Notes under the pieces: generated by a model
Databases searched by the model: none
What the model saw: only the letters and a program-made list of their open reading frames with translations
What the model was told of the DNA's origin: nothing
Source: Celeribacter naphthalenivorans
Lineage (GTDB): Bacteria; Pseudomonadota; Alphaproteobacteria; Rhodobacterales; Rhodobacteraceae
Length of the DNA stretch: 64,000 nt
Reading direction: 5' to 3'
Assembly (NCBI RefSeq): GCF_020524585.1
Contig: NZ_JAIVLK010000008.1
Location: 1-64,000, forward strand
Translations under genes and position numbers: made by a program
Part shown: piece after piece, positions 37,075 to 45,842 of the stretch
Layout of the letters: each line of letters starts with the position of its first letter
Position numbering within the stretch: the stretch's first letter is position 1

Positions 37075-38355
37075 ATGGCGCTCGACACGAACCAGCCGGC
37101 CTACGAGGCCGAAGAGAAGGACCTCTACGAGATCGGGGAAATCCCGCCGATGGGCTATGTGCCTGAAAAGATGTACGCTTGGGCGATCCGTCGCGAGCGT
37201 CACGGCGAACCGGAAAGCTCGTTCCAATGCGAAGTGGTCGAGACGCCAAAGCTCGACAGCCACGAGGTTCTGGTGCTCGTGATGGCTGCGGGGGTGAACT
37301 ACAATGGCATCTGGGCCGGTCTCGGTGTGCCGATCTCGCCCTTCGATGGCCATGGCGCCGCGTATCACATCGCGGGTTCTGACGCGTCGGGGATCGTTTG
37401 GGCGGTCGGTGATCGCGTCAAGAACTGGAAAGTGGGCGACGAGGTCGTGATCCACTGTAATCAGGACGACGGTGATGACGCGGAGTGCAACGGCGGCGAC
37501 CCGATGTATTCGCCTTCGCAGCGGATCTGGGGCTATGAGACGCCGGATGGGTCGTTTGCGCAGTTCACCCGTGTGCAGGCGCAACAGCTTTTGCCGCGTC
37601 CGAAACATCTGAGCTGGGAAGAGAGTGCCTGCTACACGCTGACGCTGGCGACCGCCTACCGCATGCTCTTCGGCCACCATCCGCATGAGTTGAAACCGGG
37701 TCAGAATGTTCTGGTATGGGGCGCGTCGGGCGGCCTTGGCTCCTTCGCGATCCAACTGGCCAATGCGGCGGGTGCGAATGCGATCGGTGTGATCTCCGAC
37801 GAGGACAAACGCGATTTCGTCATGGGGCTGGGCGCCAAAGGCGTGATCAACCGCAAGGATTTTAACTGCTGGGGGCAACTGCCCACCGTGAACACGCCGG
37901 AATATGCCGCATGGTTCAAAGAAGCGCGCAAATTCGGCGCTGCGATCTGGGCCATCACCGGCAAAGGCAACAACGTTGACATCGTCTTTGAACATCCGGG
38001 CGAGGCAACCTTCCCGGTCTCGACGCTGGTCTGTAAAAAAGGCGGTATGGTCGTGATTTGCGCGGGCACCTCGGGCTTCAACTGTACCTTCGACGTGCGC
38101 TACATGTGGATGCACCAAAAGCGTTTGCAGGGCTCGCACTTCGCGCATCTGAAGCAAGCCGCTGCGGCGAACAAGCTGATGATCGAGCGTCGGATCGATC
38201 CGTGCATGTCGGAGGTTTTTCCTTGGGACGAGATTCCGGCGGCGCATACCAAAATGTGGAAGAATCAACACAAGCCTGGGAATATGGCTGTGCTGGTTCA
38301 GGCCCCGAAAACCGGTCTTCATACGCTTGAAGACGTGCTGGACGCCGGAAAATAA
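37075..38355 (+). CDS. ccr: crotonyl-CoA carboxylase/reductase
   Basis: A 426-residue NADPH-dependent enzyme converting crotonyl-CoA plus CO2 to ethylmalonyl-CoA, the committing step of the ethylmalonyl-CoA pathway. It belongs to the medium-chain dehydrogenase superfamily with the ccr-specific N-terminus (YEIGEIPPMGYVPEKMYAW), ITGKGNNVDIVFEHPGEATF and NADPH motif WGASGGLGSFAIQLA (about residue 223). Normal length. ATG follows GGAGGAAAAAC. It ends in its own terminator, and a luxR-luxI module follows. Confidence 0.97.
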   Translation: MALDTNQPAYEAEEKDLYEIGEIPPMGYVPEKMYAWAIRRERHGEPESSFQCEVVETPKLDSHEVLVLVMAAGVNYNGIWAGLGVPISPFDGHGAAYHIAGSDASGIVWAVGDRVKNWKVGDEVVIHCNQDDGDDAECNGGDPMYSPSQRIWGYETPDGSFAQFTRVQAQQLLPRPKHLSWEESACYTLTLATAYRMLFGHHPHELKPGQNVLVWGASGGLGSFAIQLANAAGANAIGVISDEDKRDFVMGLGAKGVINRKDFNCWGQLPTVNTPEYAAWFKEARKFGAAIWAITGKGNNVDIVFEHPGEATFPVSTLVCKKGGMVVICAGTSGFNCTFDVRYMWMHQKRLQGSHFAHLKQAAAANKLMIERRIDPCMSEVFPWDEIPAAHTKMWKNQHKPGNMAVLVQAPKTGLHTLEDVLDAGK

Positions 38356-38387
38356 GTCGGTTTCCCGGCCATTGTTGCTCGGTTTCG

Positions 38388-38415
38388 AACCCGCCCTTTG
38401 ACAGAGGGGCGGGTT
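38388..38415 (+). terminator. terminator of ccr
   Basis: AACCCGCCC (38388-38396) pairs with GGGCGGGTT (38407-38415), followed by TTTTC. It lies 32 bp after the ccr stop. The region to 38678 holds no gene; it should contain the promoter of the small gene and luxR. Confidence 0.88.
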
Positions 38416-38678
38416 TTTTCATAGCTGTTGGATTTATGCAACTATAGGTTGAGTGCGTGTTGATGCCGCGAATTGCGGGATGCAAAGTGCGAGAATCTTG
38501 CAAACCGTGCCGTGGATGTGTGTGCAAGCCTGTGAAAATTAACGGAATATTTCATTTCAGCATATTACGTAAGGGAGCCTCGCTATTTTTGGGGAGGGTA
38601 AAACCGCGAATTTCAGAGTGCGAAAGAGCTGTCTAAAGTTGAAATTGCACCCAAGCGACAACCGAAAAGAGGGTTTAC

Positions 38679-38888
38679 ATGCGCAACGATTGGATTCTTG
38701 ATGTACTGACGGATTTGCGGACATTCGCGGATCAGAACGGATTGAAGGCAAGCGCCGAACATTTGGCCGACACCTGTCTGGTGGTTGCGGCCGAGTTGTC
38801 GAACAGGCCTTCTGAGGCGTTGTCGGAACAGGCGGGGGTGCATGACGACAGGGTTGCAAGACTTTCTGGAGGATATTCAGCAAGTTGA
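38679..38888 (+). CDS. small protein overlapping the luxR start
   Basis: A 69-residue helical protein, MRNDWILDVLTDLRTFADQN, then LKASAEHLADTCLVVAAEL. It has no signal or membrane segment. ATG follows GAGGGTTTAC. The last 47 bases overlap the beginning of luxR in another frame, so luxR translation is probably coupled to it. I recall similar short proteins beside luxR in other Rhodobacterales, not verified. Function unknown. Confidence 0.65.
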   Translation: MRNDWILDVLTDLRTFADQNGLKASAEHLADTCLVVAAELSNRPSEALSEQAGVHDDRVARLSGGYSAS

Positions 38889-39555
38889 GAATTTCGAAGA
38901 GTTTCAGGACGCAACTGTCAAGCTGCGTGATCTCTTAGGTATTGCGCATGTTGTTTACCATTGGGTGAACAGCGTCGGAGAACGATTTGGCGCTGGGACC
39001 TATTCATCGGAATGGGTCGATCGGTATCTTGAAAAAGATTACCTGCGCATGGACCCCGTTATCTTTGGCTGTTTCCAAAGGTTTACTCCGGTGTCATGGA
39101 AGCAATTGGATTGGTCGTCCAAGGCGGCCAAGGCGTTTTTCCTTGATGCGCTGGACTATGGTGTCGGAAATCAGGGGTATACGATCCCGATCCGGGGCCC
39201 GAACGGGCAATTCGCTCTGTTTACCCTCAATCACAACACAACCGACGATGCCTGGGATCAGTTGATCGCACGCAACGAACGCGATCTTGTGGTCGTGGCG
39301 CATGAATTCAACAAAAAAGCTCTGTCCTTCGATGCGCATAGCGAGGCGCAAGTGGGGCCTTCGCTGTCGCCCAGAGAGGCCAGCGCGATCACGCATCTCG
39401 CCAAGGGCTTGAGCCGCAGTCAGGCTGCGGCTGAAATGGGAATTTCCGAACATACGCTTAGGGTCTATATCGAATCCGCGCGTCACAAGCTTGGAGCCAT
39501 GAACACGACTCACGCGGTGGCGCGGGCGCTGTCGATGGGGCTCATCATCGTTTAA
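38842..39555 (+). CDS. luxR: LuxR-family acyl-homoserine-lactone-responsive regulator
   Basis: A 237-residue quorum-sensing regulator. The autoinducer-binding domain has the hallmark EWVDRYLEKDYLRMDPV (W-x3-Y, then D) and SWKQLDW with the conserved second Trp. The GerE-type HTH is at the C-terminus: LSPREASAITHLAKGLSRSQ then AAAEMGISEHTLRVYIESA. ATG 38842 follows GCGGGGGTGC. It sits directly upstream of luxI, so they form a sensing pair; no perfect lux box is visible nearby. Confidence 0.92.
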   Translation: MTTGLQDFLEDIQQVENFEEFQDATVKLRDLLGIAHVVYHWVNSVGERFGAGTYSSEWVDRYLEKDYLRMDPVIFGCFQRFTPVSWKQLDWSSKAAKAFFLDALDYGVGNQGYTIPIRGPNGQFALFTLNHNTTDDAWDQLIARNERDLVVVAHEFNKKALSFDAHSEAQVGPSLSPREASAITHLAKGLSRSQAAAEMGISEHTLRVYIESARHKLGAMNTTHAVARALSMGLIIV

Positions 39556-39723
39556 AGCGACGACTGATTGCCTGTTGACGCCACGTCCAGTTGCGAAATC
39601 TGCCTAAATAACATGCGCAGAACGGATAGTGAACATTCGCACAGCGCAACGGACGCAGCTTATAGATGATGGTTAACGTTTCGCCGATAGCGTCTTCTCA
39701 GATGACGGAGACAGGAGTCTAAC

Positions 39724-40362
39724 ATGCTGCGCTATATTTACGGAAACGACCTTTGCCACTTCCCTCGCCTGCGCGACACGATGTTTCGTGATCGTGCAGA
39801 TCAGTTCAAACGCCGCCTCGGGTGGGACGTGCATGTGAACGAAGCGGGCGAAGAACGCGATGAATACGACGCGATCAACCCGCTCTATGTGATTTGGGAG
39901 AAACCGGACGGCACCCACGGGGGCTCGATGCGGTTTTTGCCGACCACGGGCGACACGATGGTGAACGATCACTTTTCCCACCTCACGGATGGGGTGCGGA
40001 TCGAAAGCCCTTTCATTTGGGAATGCACCCGCTTTTGCCTTGCCCCCGGTGCGGATCGCCGGGTGACAGCGGCGCTGACACTGGCGGCGGGTGAGATCAT
40101 GGAAGAGTTTCACCTGAAACATTTTGTCGGCGTTTTTGACCCACGGATGGAGCGGATTTATTCGCTCATGGGCCTTGTGCCGGATGTGCTGGGCCGTGTC
40201 GGCGAAGGTCGTGAGACCATCGGTGTCGGCCTGTGGGAGATGCATGAGGATGTGTTTGCGCCGACGCTGGAACGTGCGGGTGTGGATCGCGAGACCTCTA
40301 AGCGTTGGTTCCATGACGCGTTCAATCAAAGCTATGTGGAAGAGCTGCGGGCCATCGCCTGA
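39724..40362 (+). CDS. luxI: acyl-homoserine-lactone synthase
   Basis: A 212-residue LuxI-type synthase making an N-acyl-homoserine lactone from acyl-ACP and SAM. Conserved R-F-W positions occur in RDRADQFKRRLGWDV (about residues 19-33), the acidic SAM-binding DEYDAINPLYVIW, GSMRFLPTTG, and the E-x-x-R pair in IWECTRFCL (about 98-103). ATG follows a GGAGACAGGAG ribosome region. The 168-bp gap to luxR carries its promoter. Confidence 0.94.
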   Translation: MLRYIYGNDLCHFPRLRDTMFRDRADQFKRRLGWDVHVNEAGEERDEYDAINPLYVIWEKPDGTHGGSMRFLPTTGDTMVNDHFSHLTDGVRIESPFIWECTRFCLAPGADRRVTAALTLAAGEIMEEFHLKHFVGVFDPRMERIYSLMGLVPDVLGRVGEGRETIGVGLWEMHEDVFAPTLERAGVDRETSKRWFHDAFNQSYVEELRAIA

Positions 40363-40419
40363 GCTGTGATGGATGCGATGACTCTGGCACATGGTGCGGC
40401 GTCCCTGTAGGGTCGCCGC

Positions 40420-41976
40420 ATGACCCAGACCACGCTCACATTTTCCGAAGATCAGGCCGAAGCCTTTGATGCGATCAGCGCGATGCTGGCGCGTGTCGGT
40501 GTCGATCTCGAGGATGGCATCATCACGCCGCAAGCCAGCGCGACCAATCAGCTTTGTGCGGTGATCGGCAAGGCGGGCTCCGGGAAAACCCTTTTGCTGG
40601 CGCAGCTTTACAAGGCGCTGGATGACGCGGGCGTCGAGATTGTTTCTGGCGACTACGAGAACAAGCGACGCAAAGAGCGGCGCACACTGGCCATTCTGGC
40701 GCCGACGAACAAAGCGGCCTCTGTGCTGCGCAATCGTGGCGTGCCCGCGACCACCATTCACCGCATTCTCTACACGCCGGTTTACGACCCGGAATATGAG
40801 AAAATCGCCGAATGGCTGGCCGGCAACGGGGAGCGTCCCGATCTCGAAGGGCTTAAGATCGAGGGGCTGACCGAAGAGGCGCTCGACAAGGCATATGCCT
40901 TCTATCAGAACAACAAATCCATTCCCGGCGCGCTGGCGGCGGCGGGGTTGCGCGGGTCTGATTTCATCACCGGTTGGAAGAGGCGCGAAGACCCGCTCGA
41001 CATCGGATTCGTCGACGAAAGCTCGATGTTGGACAAACGCCAGTTCGAGGATTTGCAGGAAATCTTTCCCACCCTCGTGCTGTTCGGCGACCCGGCACAG
41101 CTGGCGCCCGTGAACCAATCCGGCGAGATGGTTTTCGAGACGCTGCCCAAGGCAAAACAGCATATCCTTCACCGCATTCACCGTCAGGAAGCGGACAGCC
41201 CGATCCTCGATCTCGCGCATGCGCTGGCCGATCCTCAACTGAGTTTCGAGCAATTCGAGCGGATGATCGAAGAGGCGGCTGCACGCGACGAGCGCGTGGT
41301 CTATGCGCAGCGCGTCGAAAGCGATCTGATGGCGCGCTCGCCTGTGCTGGTCTGGCGCAACGCGACGCGCATTCGCCTGATCCAGGCGTTTCGGCAGGTG
41401 TTCGACGCGCCCACGGATGCACTTTTGCCTGGCGAGCCGCTGATCTGTGACGGTATCGAATTGCCGATGAAACACCGCAAAAAGCGCCTTGATCTGGAGG
41501 CACGCGGACTGATCAAGGGCGCGCAGGTCGTTTACCTCGGGCCGGGGCGCAAACCGGGGTTTTCGCGCCTGCATGTGATGGGCGCGGAGGACCCGAACAT
41601 CTCTGCCGCCTCCATTGTCAAAATCGAATTTCCCGATGAGGAAGAACCCTTTATCCCCTATGCGGCGCGGATGGGCGCGGCGTTCTTGCATGGTGCGGCG
41701 GTGACGATCCACAAGGCGCAGGGCTCGCAATGGGATGATGTTCAGGTCTTTGCCCCCGATCTCTACGCGGCCGCGCGCGCGGGCCGGATGGAGGCGGGGA
41801 TTCCCCTGTGGAAACGGCTGGCCTATGTGGCGATCACCCGGGCGCAGACGCGGCTTTTGTGGGTGACGCGGGCGCGTTTGGCGAAACCTTCCGGGCCTCT
41901 ATCGGTGGCCGATCTGACATCGCGCGTTGCAGCACCGTTGACGTTGGAACCCGAGCAGATCGAAAACGGGCTTTAA
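40420..41976 (+). CDS. AAA_30/RecD-like DNA helicase or ATPase
   Basis: A 518-residue superfamily-1 helicase-like protein. Walker A is VIGKAGSGKTLLLAQL (about residues 48-63), motif Ia-like ILAPTNKAASVLRNRG, motif II GFVDESSMLDK, motif III LFGDPAQLAPV, a UvrD_C_2-type C-terminus with IHKAQGSQWDDVQVF, and motif VI YVAITRAQTRLLWV. It resembles the exonuclease V/TraA-type helicase core. Partner unknown; it is a single gene convergent with the TIGR02186 gene. Confidence 0.86.
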   Translation: MTQTTLTFSEDQAEAFDAISAMLARVGVDLEDGIITPQASATNQLCAVIGKAGSGKTLLLAQLYKALDDAGVEIVSGDYENKRRKERRTLAILAPTNKAASVLRNRGVPATTIHRILYTPVYDPEYEKIAEWLAGNGERPDLEGLKIEGLTEEALDKAYAFYQNNKSIPGALAAAGLRGSDFITGWKRREDPLDIGFVDESSMLDKRQFEDLQEIFPTLVLFGDPAQLAPVNQSGEMVFETLPKAKQHILHRIHRQEADSPILDLAHALADPQLSFEQFERMIEEAAARDERVVYAQRVESDLMARSPVLVWRNATRIRLIQAFRQVFDAPTDALLPGEPLICDGIELPMKHRKKRLDLEARGLIKGAQVVYLGPGRKPGFSRLHVMGAEDPNISAASIVKIEFPDEEEPFIPYAARMGAAFLHGAAVTIHKAQGSQWDDVQVFAPDLYAAARAGRMEAGIPLWKRLAYVAITRAQTRLLWVTRARLAKPSGPLSVADLTSRVAAPLTLEPEQIENGL

Positions 41977-41977
41977 G

Positions 41978-42724
41978 TTAACGCCGGATCAGGCGGAACA
42001 CCTGTGACGCCCCCCAGCCGAAAATACCGGCAATCGCCAGCGCCATAATTCCGTAGATCAGTGCATTCTGATAGGCCAGATTGTAGAGCCAGCGCTCGAT
42101 CCCGACCTTTTGAACGTTGATCGAGGTGCCATAGCTGTCGATCACATTGCCGTCGCGGATCAGGAAAATCCGGGTCGTGTAGGTGCCTTCGACGATGTTC
42201 GACGGGAGCGCAATCGAAGTGTCGAACAGTGTGTCCTCGATGAGCGAGACTTCACCCTCGCGGGTGCGGTAGAGATCGTCGTTTTCACGCAGTCGGATCA
42301 GCGCCTCGCGCGCAGGCAGGCCGCGCATACCGGGCAGGATGCGTTTGTCAGCGGTGATCTTCCAAAGGCTGTCAGTGAGCGGCGGCAGAATGTCTTGCAG
42401 CGGTCGCGTCGTAGCGACGGAGTAGAACGTGGGCGTGTGGCCGATGACCTGTGCCTCGACGTTGATCCAGATGCCAAACCGGCGATCCTTGCGGCGAATG
42501 GTTTCCACCTGCTCCGGACCGGCGACTGTGATGACCACGTCAAGCGGACTGTTTTCGGGGATCGCGACCTCACGTTTGATCGCACCAAAGACCAGAATTT
42601 CGGAACCGTCGAAATTGGCATTCACGGAGACCCGTGTCTGGCTCAAGGCAGCCACGACCTGTTCGGCCTGTGCGGTCAGAGGCAGGAGAAAAAGCGCGAG
42701 GAGGGCGATCAGGCGATGCATCAT
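41978..42724 (-). CDS. TIGR02186 family membrane-anchored periplasmic protein
   Basis: A 248-residue protein with a signal peptide (MMHRLIALLALFLLPLTAQA), a periplasmic beta-rich domain (VAALSQTRVSVNANFDGSEI; GIWINVEAQ; PSNIVEGTYTTRIFLIRDG) and a C-terminal membrane helix (LIYGIMALAIAGIFGW). It matches the alphaproteobacterial TIGR02186 family of unknown function. It begins at the stop of the TSUP permease gene (one-base overlap), a conserved-looking pair suggesting joint action in export or assembly. Confidence 0.83.
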   Translation of the reverse strand: MMHRLIALLALFLLPLTAQAEQVVAALSQTRVSVNANFDGSEILVFGAIKREVAIPENSPLDVVITVAGPEQVETIRRKDRRFGIWINVEAQVIGHTPTFYSVATTRPLQDILPPLTDSLWKITADKRILPGMRGLPAREALIRLRENDDLYRTREGEVSLIEDTLFDTSIALPSNIVEGTYTTRIFLIRDGNVIDSYGTSINVQKVGIERWLYNLAYQNALIYGIMALAIAGIFGWGASQVFRLIRR

Positions 42725-43632
42725 CAGACCCCCAGCGAATAGAGTTCTTTGGGTGTGATCAAGAGATCGACCCCTAGTTTCAGACAGACCAGAAGGACCA
42801 GAAGCGCCAACATAATGCGGAGCTGTTCGGCTTTGAGCCGCAACCCGATCTGTGTGCCGATCTGGGCGCCGATGACGCCGCCAAAGAGCAAAAGGAAGGC
42901 CAAAAGCACATCCACCGTGTGGTTCGTATAGGCGTGCAACATCGTGGTAAAACCGGCGGTGAAAATGATCTGGAACAGTGAGGTGCCGATCACCACCTTG
43001 GTGGGCATGCCGAGGATGTAGATCATCGCGGGCACCATGATGAACCCGCCGCCGACCCCCATCACGGCGCCGAGCATGCCGACAAAAACGCCGACCGCGA
43101 TGGGCGGAATGGCGGAGATATAAAGCCCGGAGGCACGGAATTTCATCTTGAAGGGCAGGGTGTGGACCCAGAGGTGTTTCTTGCGCTCGGGCCGTCCGGC
43201 GGGGCGACCGCGGGCGCGTTTGATGGCGCGGATCGACTCGATCAGCATGAGGAAACCGATAATGCCCAGAAAGACGACGTAGCAGAGCGTGACCAAGAGA
43301 TCGACCTGGCCCATTGCCTTGAGCATGTTGAAAATCTGGATGCCGATGGCAGAGCCGACAAGGCCGCCACCGAGCAACACCATCCCCATTTTCAGGTCCA
43401 CAGTTTTGCGTTTGAGATGCGCGAGCACGCCCGACACAGAAGAGGCGACGATCTGATTGGCGGAGGTCGCGACAGCCACGGCGGGCGGGATGCCGACAAA
43501 GAACAGCAATGGTGTGATCAGGAACCCGCCGCCGACACCAAACATGCCCGAGAGCACGCCGACCATGCCACCAATCCCCAGAAGCGTGAAGGCGTTCACG
43601 GAGACTTCTGCAATGGGGAGGAAGATTTGCAT
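42724..43632 (-). CDS. TauE/SafE (TSUP) family membrane permease
   Basis: A 302-residue permease with about eight helices and duplicated signatures: GMFGVGGGFLITPLLFFVG (N-terminal half) and GMLGAVMGVGGGFIMVPAM (C-terminal half), plus a cytosolic basic loop (KRARGRPAGRPERKK). Substrate unknown; the pairing with TIGR02186 suggests a dedicated periplasmic partner. A second, shorter TSUP gene lies at 19922. Confidence 0.88.
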   Translation of the reverse strand: MQIFLPIAEVSVNAFTLLGIGGMVGVLSGMFGVGGGFLITPLLFFVGIPPAVAVATSANQIVASSVSGVLAHLKRKTVDLKMGMVLLGGGLVGSAIGIQIFNMLKAMGQVDLLVTLCYVVFLGIIGFLMLIESIRAIKRARGRPAGRPERKKHLWVHTLPFKMKFRASGLYISAIPPIAVGVFVGMLGAVMGVGGGFIMVPAMIYILGMPTKVVIGTSLFQIIFTAGFTTMLHAYTNHTVDVLLAFLLLFGGVIGAQIGTQIGLRLKAEQLRIMLALLVLLVCLKLGVDLLITPKELYSLGV

Positions 43633-43716
43633 GGGCTGTAGCTTTCGCGTGCGTTTCTTTCAGGAATGCAATGATTTGCCAGTGTCGTCAAATGTTCTGC
43701 CGGAGGTGGCATGAAA

Positions 43717-43740
43717 AAAGCGGGCGCTGAGGCCCGCTTT
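43717..43740 (-). terminator. terminator of the nucleoside ABC importer operon
   Basis: AAAGCGGGC (43717-43725), loop GCTGAG, GCCCGCTTT (43732-43740). On the minus strand it ends in six Ts, 33 bp beyond the second permease stop. Confidence 0.88.
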
Positions 43741-43772
43741 CAACATTGTGTCTTGTCCTGTGTTGGCGCGCC

Positions 43773-44735
43773 TTAGCGTTCCTTGACGTAGGACTGCCCA
43801 CTGGCACGCGGCGGGATCGCCTTGCCGACAAAGCCCGCGAGGATGATCACGGTCAAGATGTAGGGCAGGGCCTGCATGAACTGCACCGGGATCACGAAAT
43901 CACCCAAAGCGATGGATTGGTAGCGGTTGCCGATGGCCTCCAGAAGGCCGAACAACAGCGTCGCCCAAAGCGCATACCACGGCCGCCATTTCGCAAAAAT
44001 CAGCGCGGCAAGCGCGATATAGCCACGGCCTGCGGACATATCCTTGACGAAACCTGCCGCGAGAGAGGCGAGATAAGTGCCCGCAAGACCGCAGAGCACA
44101 CCGGCGATCACGAGGGCGGCGTAGCGCAGTTTGACGACCGAAATTCCGGCGGTGTCCACGGCGCTGGGGTTTTCGCCCACGGCGCGCAGGCGCAGCCCGA
44201 AGCGGGAGCGGTAGAGCACCCACCAAGAGAGCGGCACAGCCAAAAGCGCCAGGTAGGTCAGCGTGGTGTGGCCGGAAATCAGCTCGTCATAGGCCGGGCC
44301 GATCACCGGGATTTTCGCCATGGCGTCGGCAAAGGGCAGGTCCCAGCCCTCAAACCGTCCGTTGCCGGACAAAGAGGGCGTGCGCCCGCCGAGCTGGAAC
44401 CAGCTTTGACCGATCACGACCGTAAGACCGGCGGCGAGAAAGTTCAGCGCCACACCGGAGATCAGCTGATCGCCTTTGAAGGTGATCGAGGCCAGCCCGT
44501 GCAGCATGGAAAACGCGAGAGACCCCGCAATCCCCGCCAAAAGTCCGATCCAGATCGAGCCGGTGACGGCAGCGGCGGCGCCTGCAAGAAAGGCCGCGGC
44601 CAGAAGTTTGCCCTCAAGCCCGATGTCGACCACGCCCGCGCGTTCGGAAAACAGCCCCGCAAGACAGGTCAGCAAAAGAGGGGTCGCAAGACGCAGGGCG
44701 CTGTCGAGGATCTGGATGATCGTGAGATAGTCCAT
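43773..44735 (-). CDS. BMP-type ABC transporter, permease (NupQ-like)
   Basis: A 320-residue inner-membrane permease with about nine helices and the family segment FSERAGVVDIGLEGKLLAAAF near the N-terminus, GENPSAVDTAGISVVKLRYAAL (coupling loop) and AGRGYIALAALIFAKWRPW. With its partner permease, ATPase and BMP-type binding protein it forms a Med/nucleoside-type importer; three bases separate it from the upstream permease. Confidence 0.9.
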   Translation of the reverse strand: MDYLTIIQILDSALRLATPLLLTCLAGLFSERAGVVDIGLEGKLLAAAFLAGAAAAVTGSIWIGLLAGIAGSLAFSMLHGLASITFKGDQLISGVALNFLAAGLTVVIGQSWFQLGGRTPSLSGNGRFEGWDLPFADAMAKIPVIGPAYDELISGHTTLTYLALLAVPLSWWVLYRSRFGLRLRAVGENPSAVDTAGISVVKLRYAALVIAGVLCGLAGTYLASLAAGFVKDMSAGRGYIALAALIFAKWRPWYALWATLLFGLLEAIGNRYQSIALGDFVIPVQFMQALPYILTVIILAGFVGKAIPPRASGQSYVKER

Positions 44736-44738
44736 CTC

Positions 44739-45842
44739 TTACGCCTCCTTCTTTTTGTTTTTGCCGAGCGCGACAAAGAGTTTTTCGAGCGGCATGCGCA
44801 CCATATTGTCGAGCGCCCCGGTGAACATGATCACAAGCGCCTGAATGACGACAACCAGCTCGCGCGGGATCGATTCCCAGAACGACAGTTCAGCACCGCC
44901 TTGGTAGAGAAAGCCGAACAACAGCGCGGCCAAAAGGATGCCGATGGGGTGGTTGCGCCCCATGAGCGCGACCGCGATGCCGATGAACCCCGCACCTTCG
45001 ACGGCGTTGTCGATCAGGCGCTCGGCCTCGCCCATGACGTTGTTGATCGCCATGAGACCGGCCAGGCCGCCAGAGATCAGCATCGCGATGATGACGATGC
45101 GCGAGGGGTTGATGCCGGCGTATTTCGCCGCCGTTTCCGACTGACCATAGGCGCGGATTTCATAGCCCAGACGCGTTTTCCAGATCAGAATCCAGAACAG
45201 GAACGTGCAGAGAAGCGCCACGAAGAACGCCATGTTGGCAGGCGCGTTGGGCGAGAAATTGATGCCGAAAGGGGCCAGAATTTCAGAGAAATTCGGCAGG
45301 TGCGCGCCCTCGGGGAAACGTGCGCTTTCCGTGAGCATCGAGCCGGGCACTTTGAGCACTTTGGTCAAGAGATAGCCCAGCAAAGCCGCGCCGATATAGT
45401 TGAACATGATCGTGGTGATCACGATGTGACTGCCGCGTTTGGCCTGTAGCCAAGCGGGGATAAAGGCCCAAGCCGCGCCAAAGAGGGCGCCGCCGATCAT
45501 CGCCGCAGGAAGCGCGAGCGTCCAATGCGGCCACGGCACAGCAAGGCAGACAAGCGTCACACCCAAGCCCCCCAGCATCGCCTGACCTTCGCCACCGATG
45601 TTGAACAAACGCGCGTGATAGGCGACCGCCACGGCGAGGCCCGTGAAGATGAAATTGGTGGCGTAATAGAGCGTGTAGCTGATCCCGGAGGTCGAGCCGA
45701 AGGCACCCTGCACCATGGTCTTGATCGCCACCACCGGGTCTTTGCCGATGGCCCAGATCACCAGACCGGAAAAGAAAAACGCCAGAAGAATGGAAATCAA
45801 GGGAATGAGGACGGCATCCGCCCATTTCGGCATCTTGTTCAT
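44739..45842 (-). CDS. BMP-type ABC transporter, permease (NupP-like)
   Basis: A 367-residue permease, with VLIPLISILLAFFFSGLVIWAIG as first helix, HARLFNIGGEGQAMLGGLG as family signature, the coupling segment GYEIRAYGQSETAAKYAGINPSRI and GEAERLIDNAVEGAGFIGIA. It shares the operon: its start overlaps the stop of the ATPase gene by four bases (ATGA on the minus strand). Confidence 0.9.
   Translation of the reverse strand: MNKMPKWADAVLIPLISILLAFFFSGLVIWAIGKDPVVAIKTMVQGAFGSTSGISYTLYYATNFIFTGLAVAVAYHARLFNIGGEGQAMLGGLGVTLVCLAVPWPHWTLALPAAMIGGALFGAAWAFIPAWLQAKRGSHIVITTIMFNYIGAALLGYLLTKVLKVPGSMLTESARFPEGAHLPNFSEILAPFGINFSPNAPANMAFFVALLCTFLFWILIWKTRLGYEIRAYGQSETAAKYAGINPSRIVIIAMLISGGLAGLMAINNVMGEAERLIDNAVEGAGFIGIAVALMGRNHPIGILLAALLFGFLYQGGAELSFWESIPRELVVVIQALVIMFTGALDNMVRMPLEKLFVALGKNKKKEA

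Noticed and set aside
38380-38400. GGTTTCGAACCC resembling a tRNA T-arm
   Set aside because: It is part of the ccr terminator; no other tRNA arms surround it.
39556-39723. A lux box upstream of luxI
   Set aside because: No 20-bp palindrome with the ACCTGTC-type arms is visible; partial matches such as CTGTTGACGCCACG are too weak to call.
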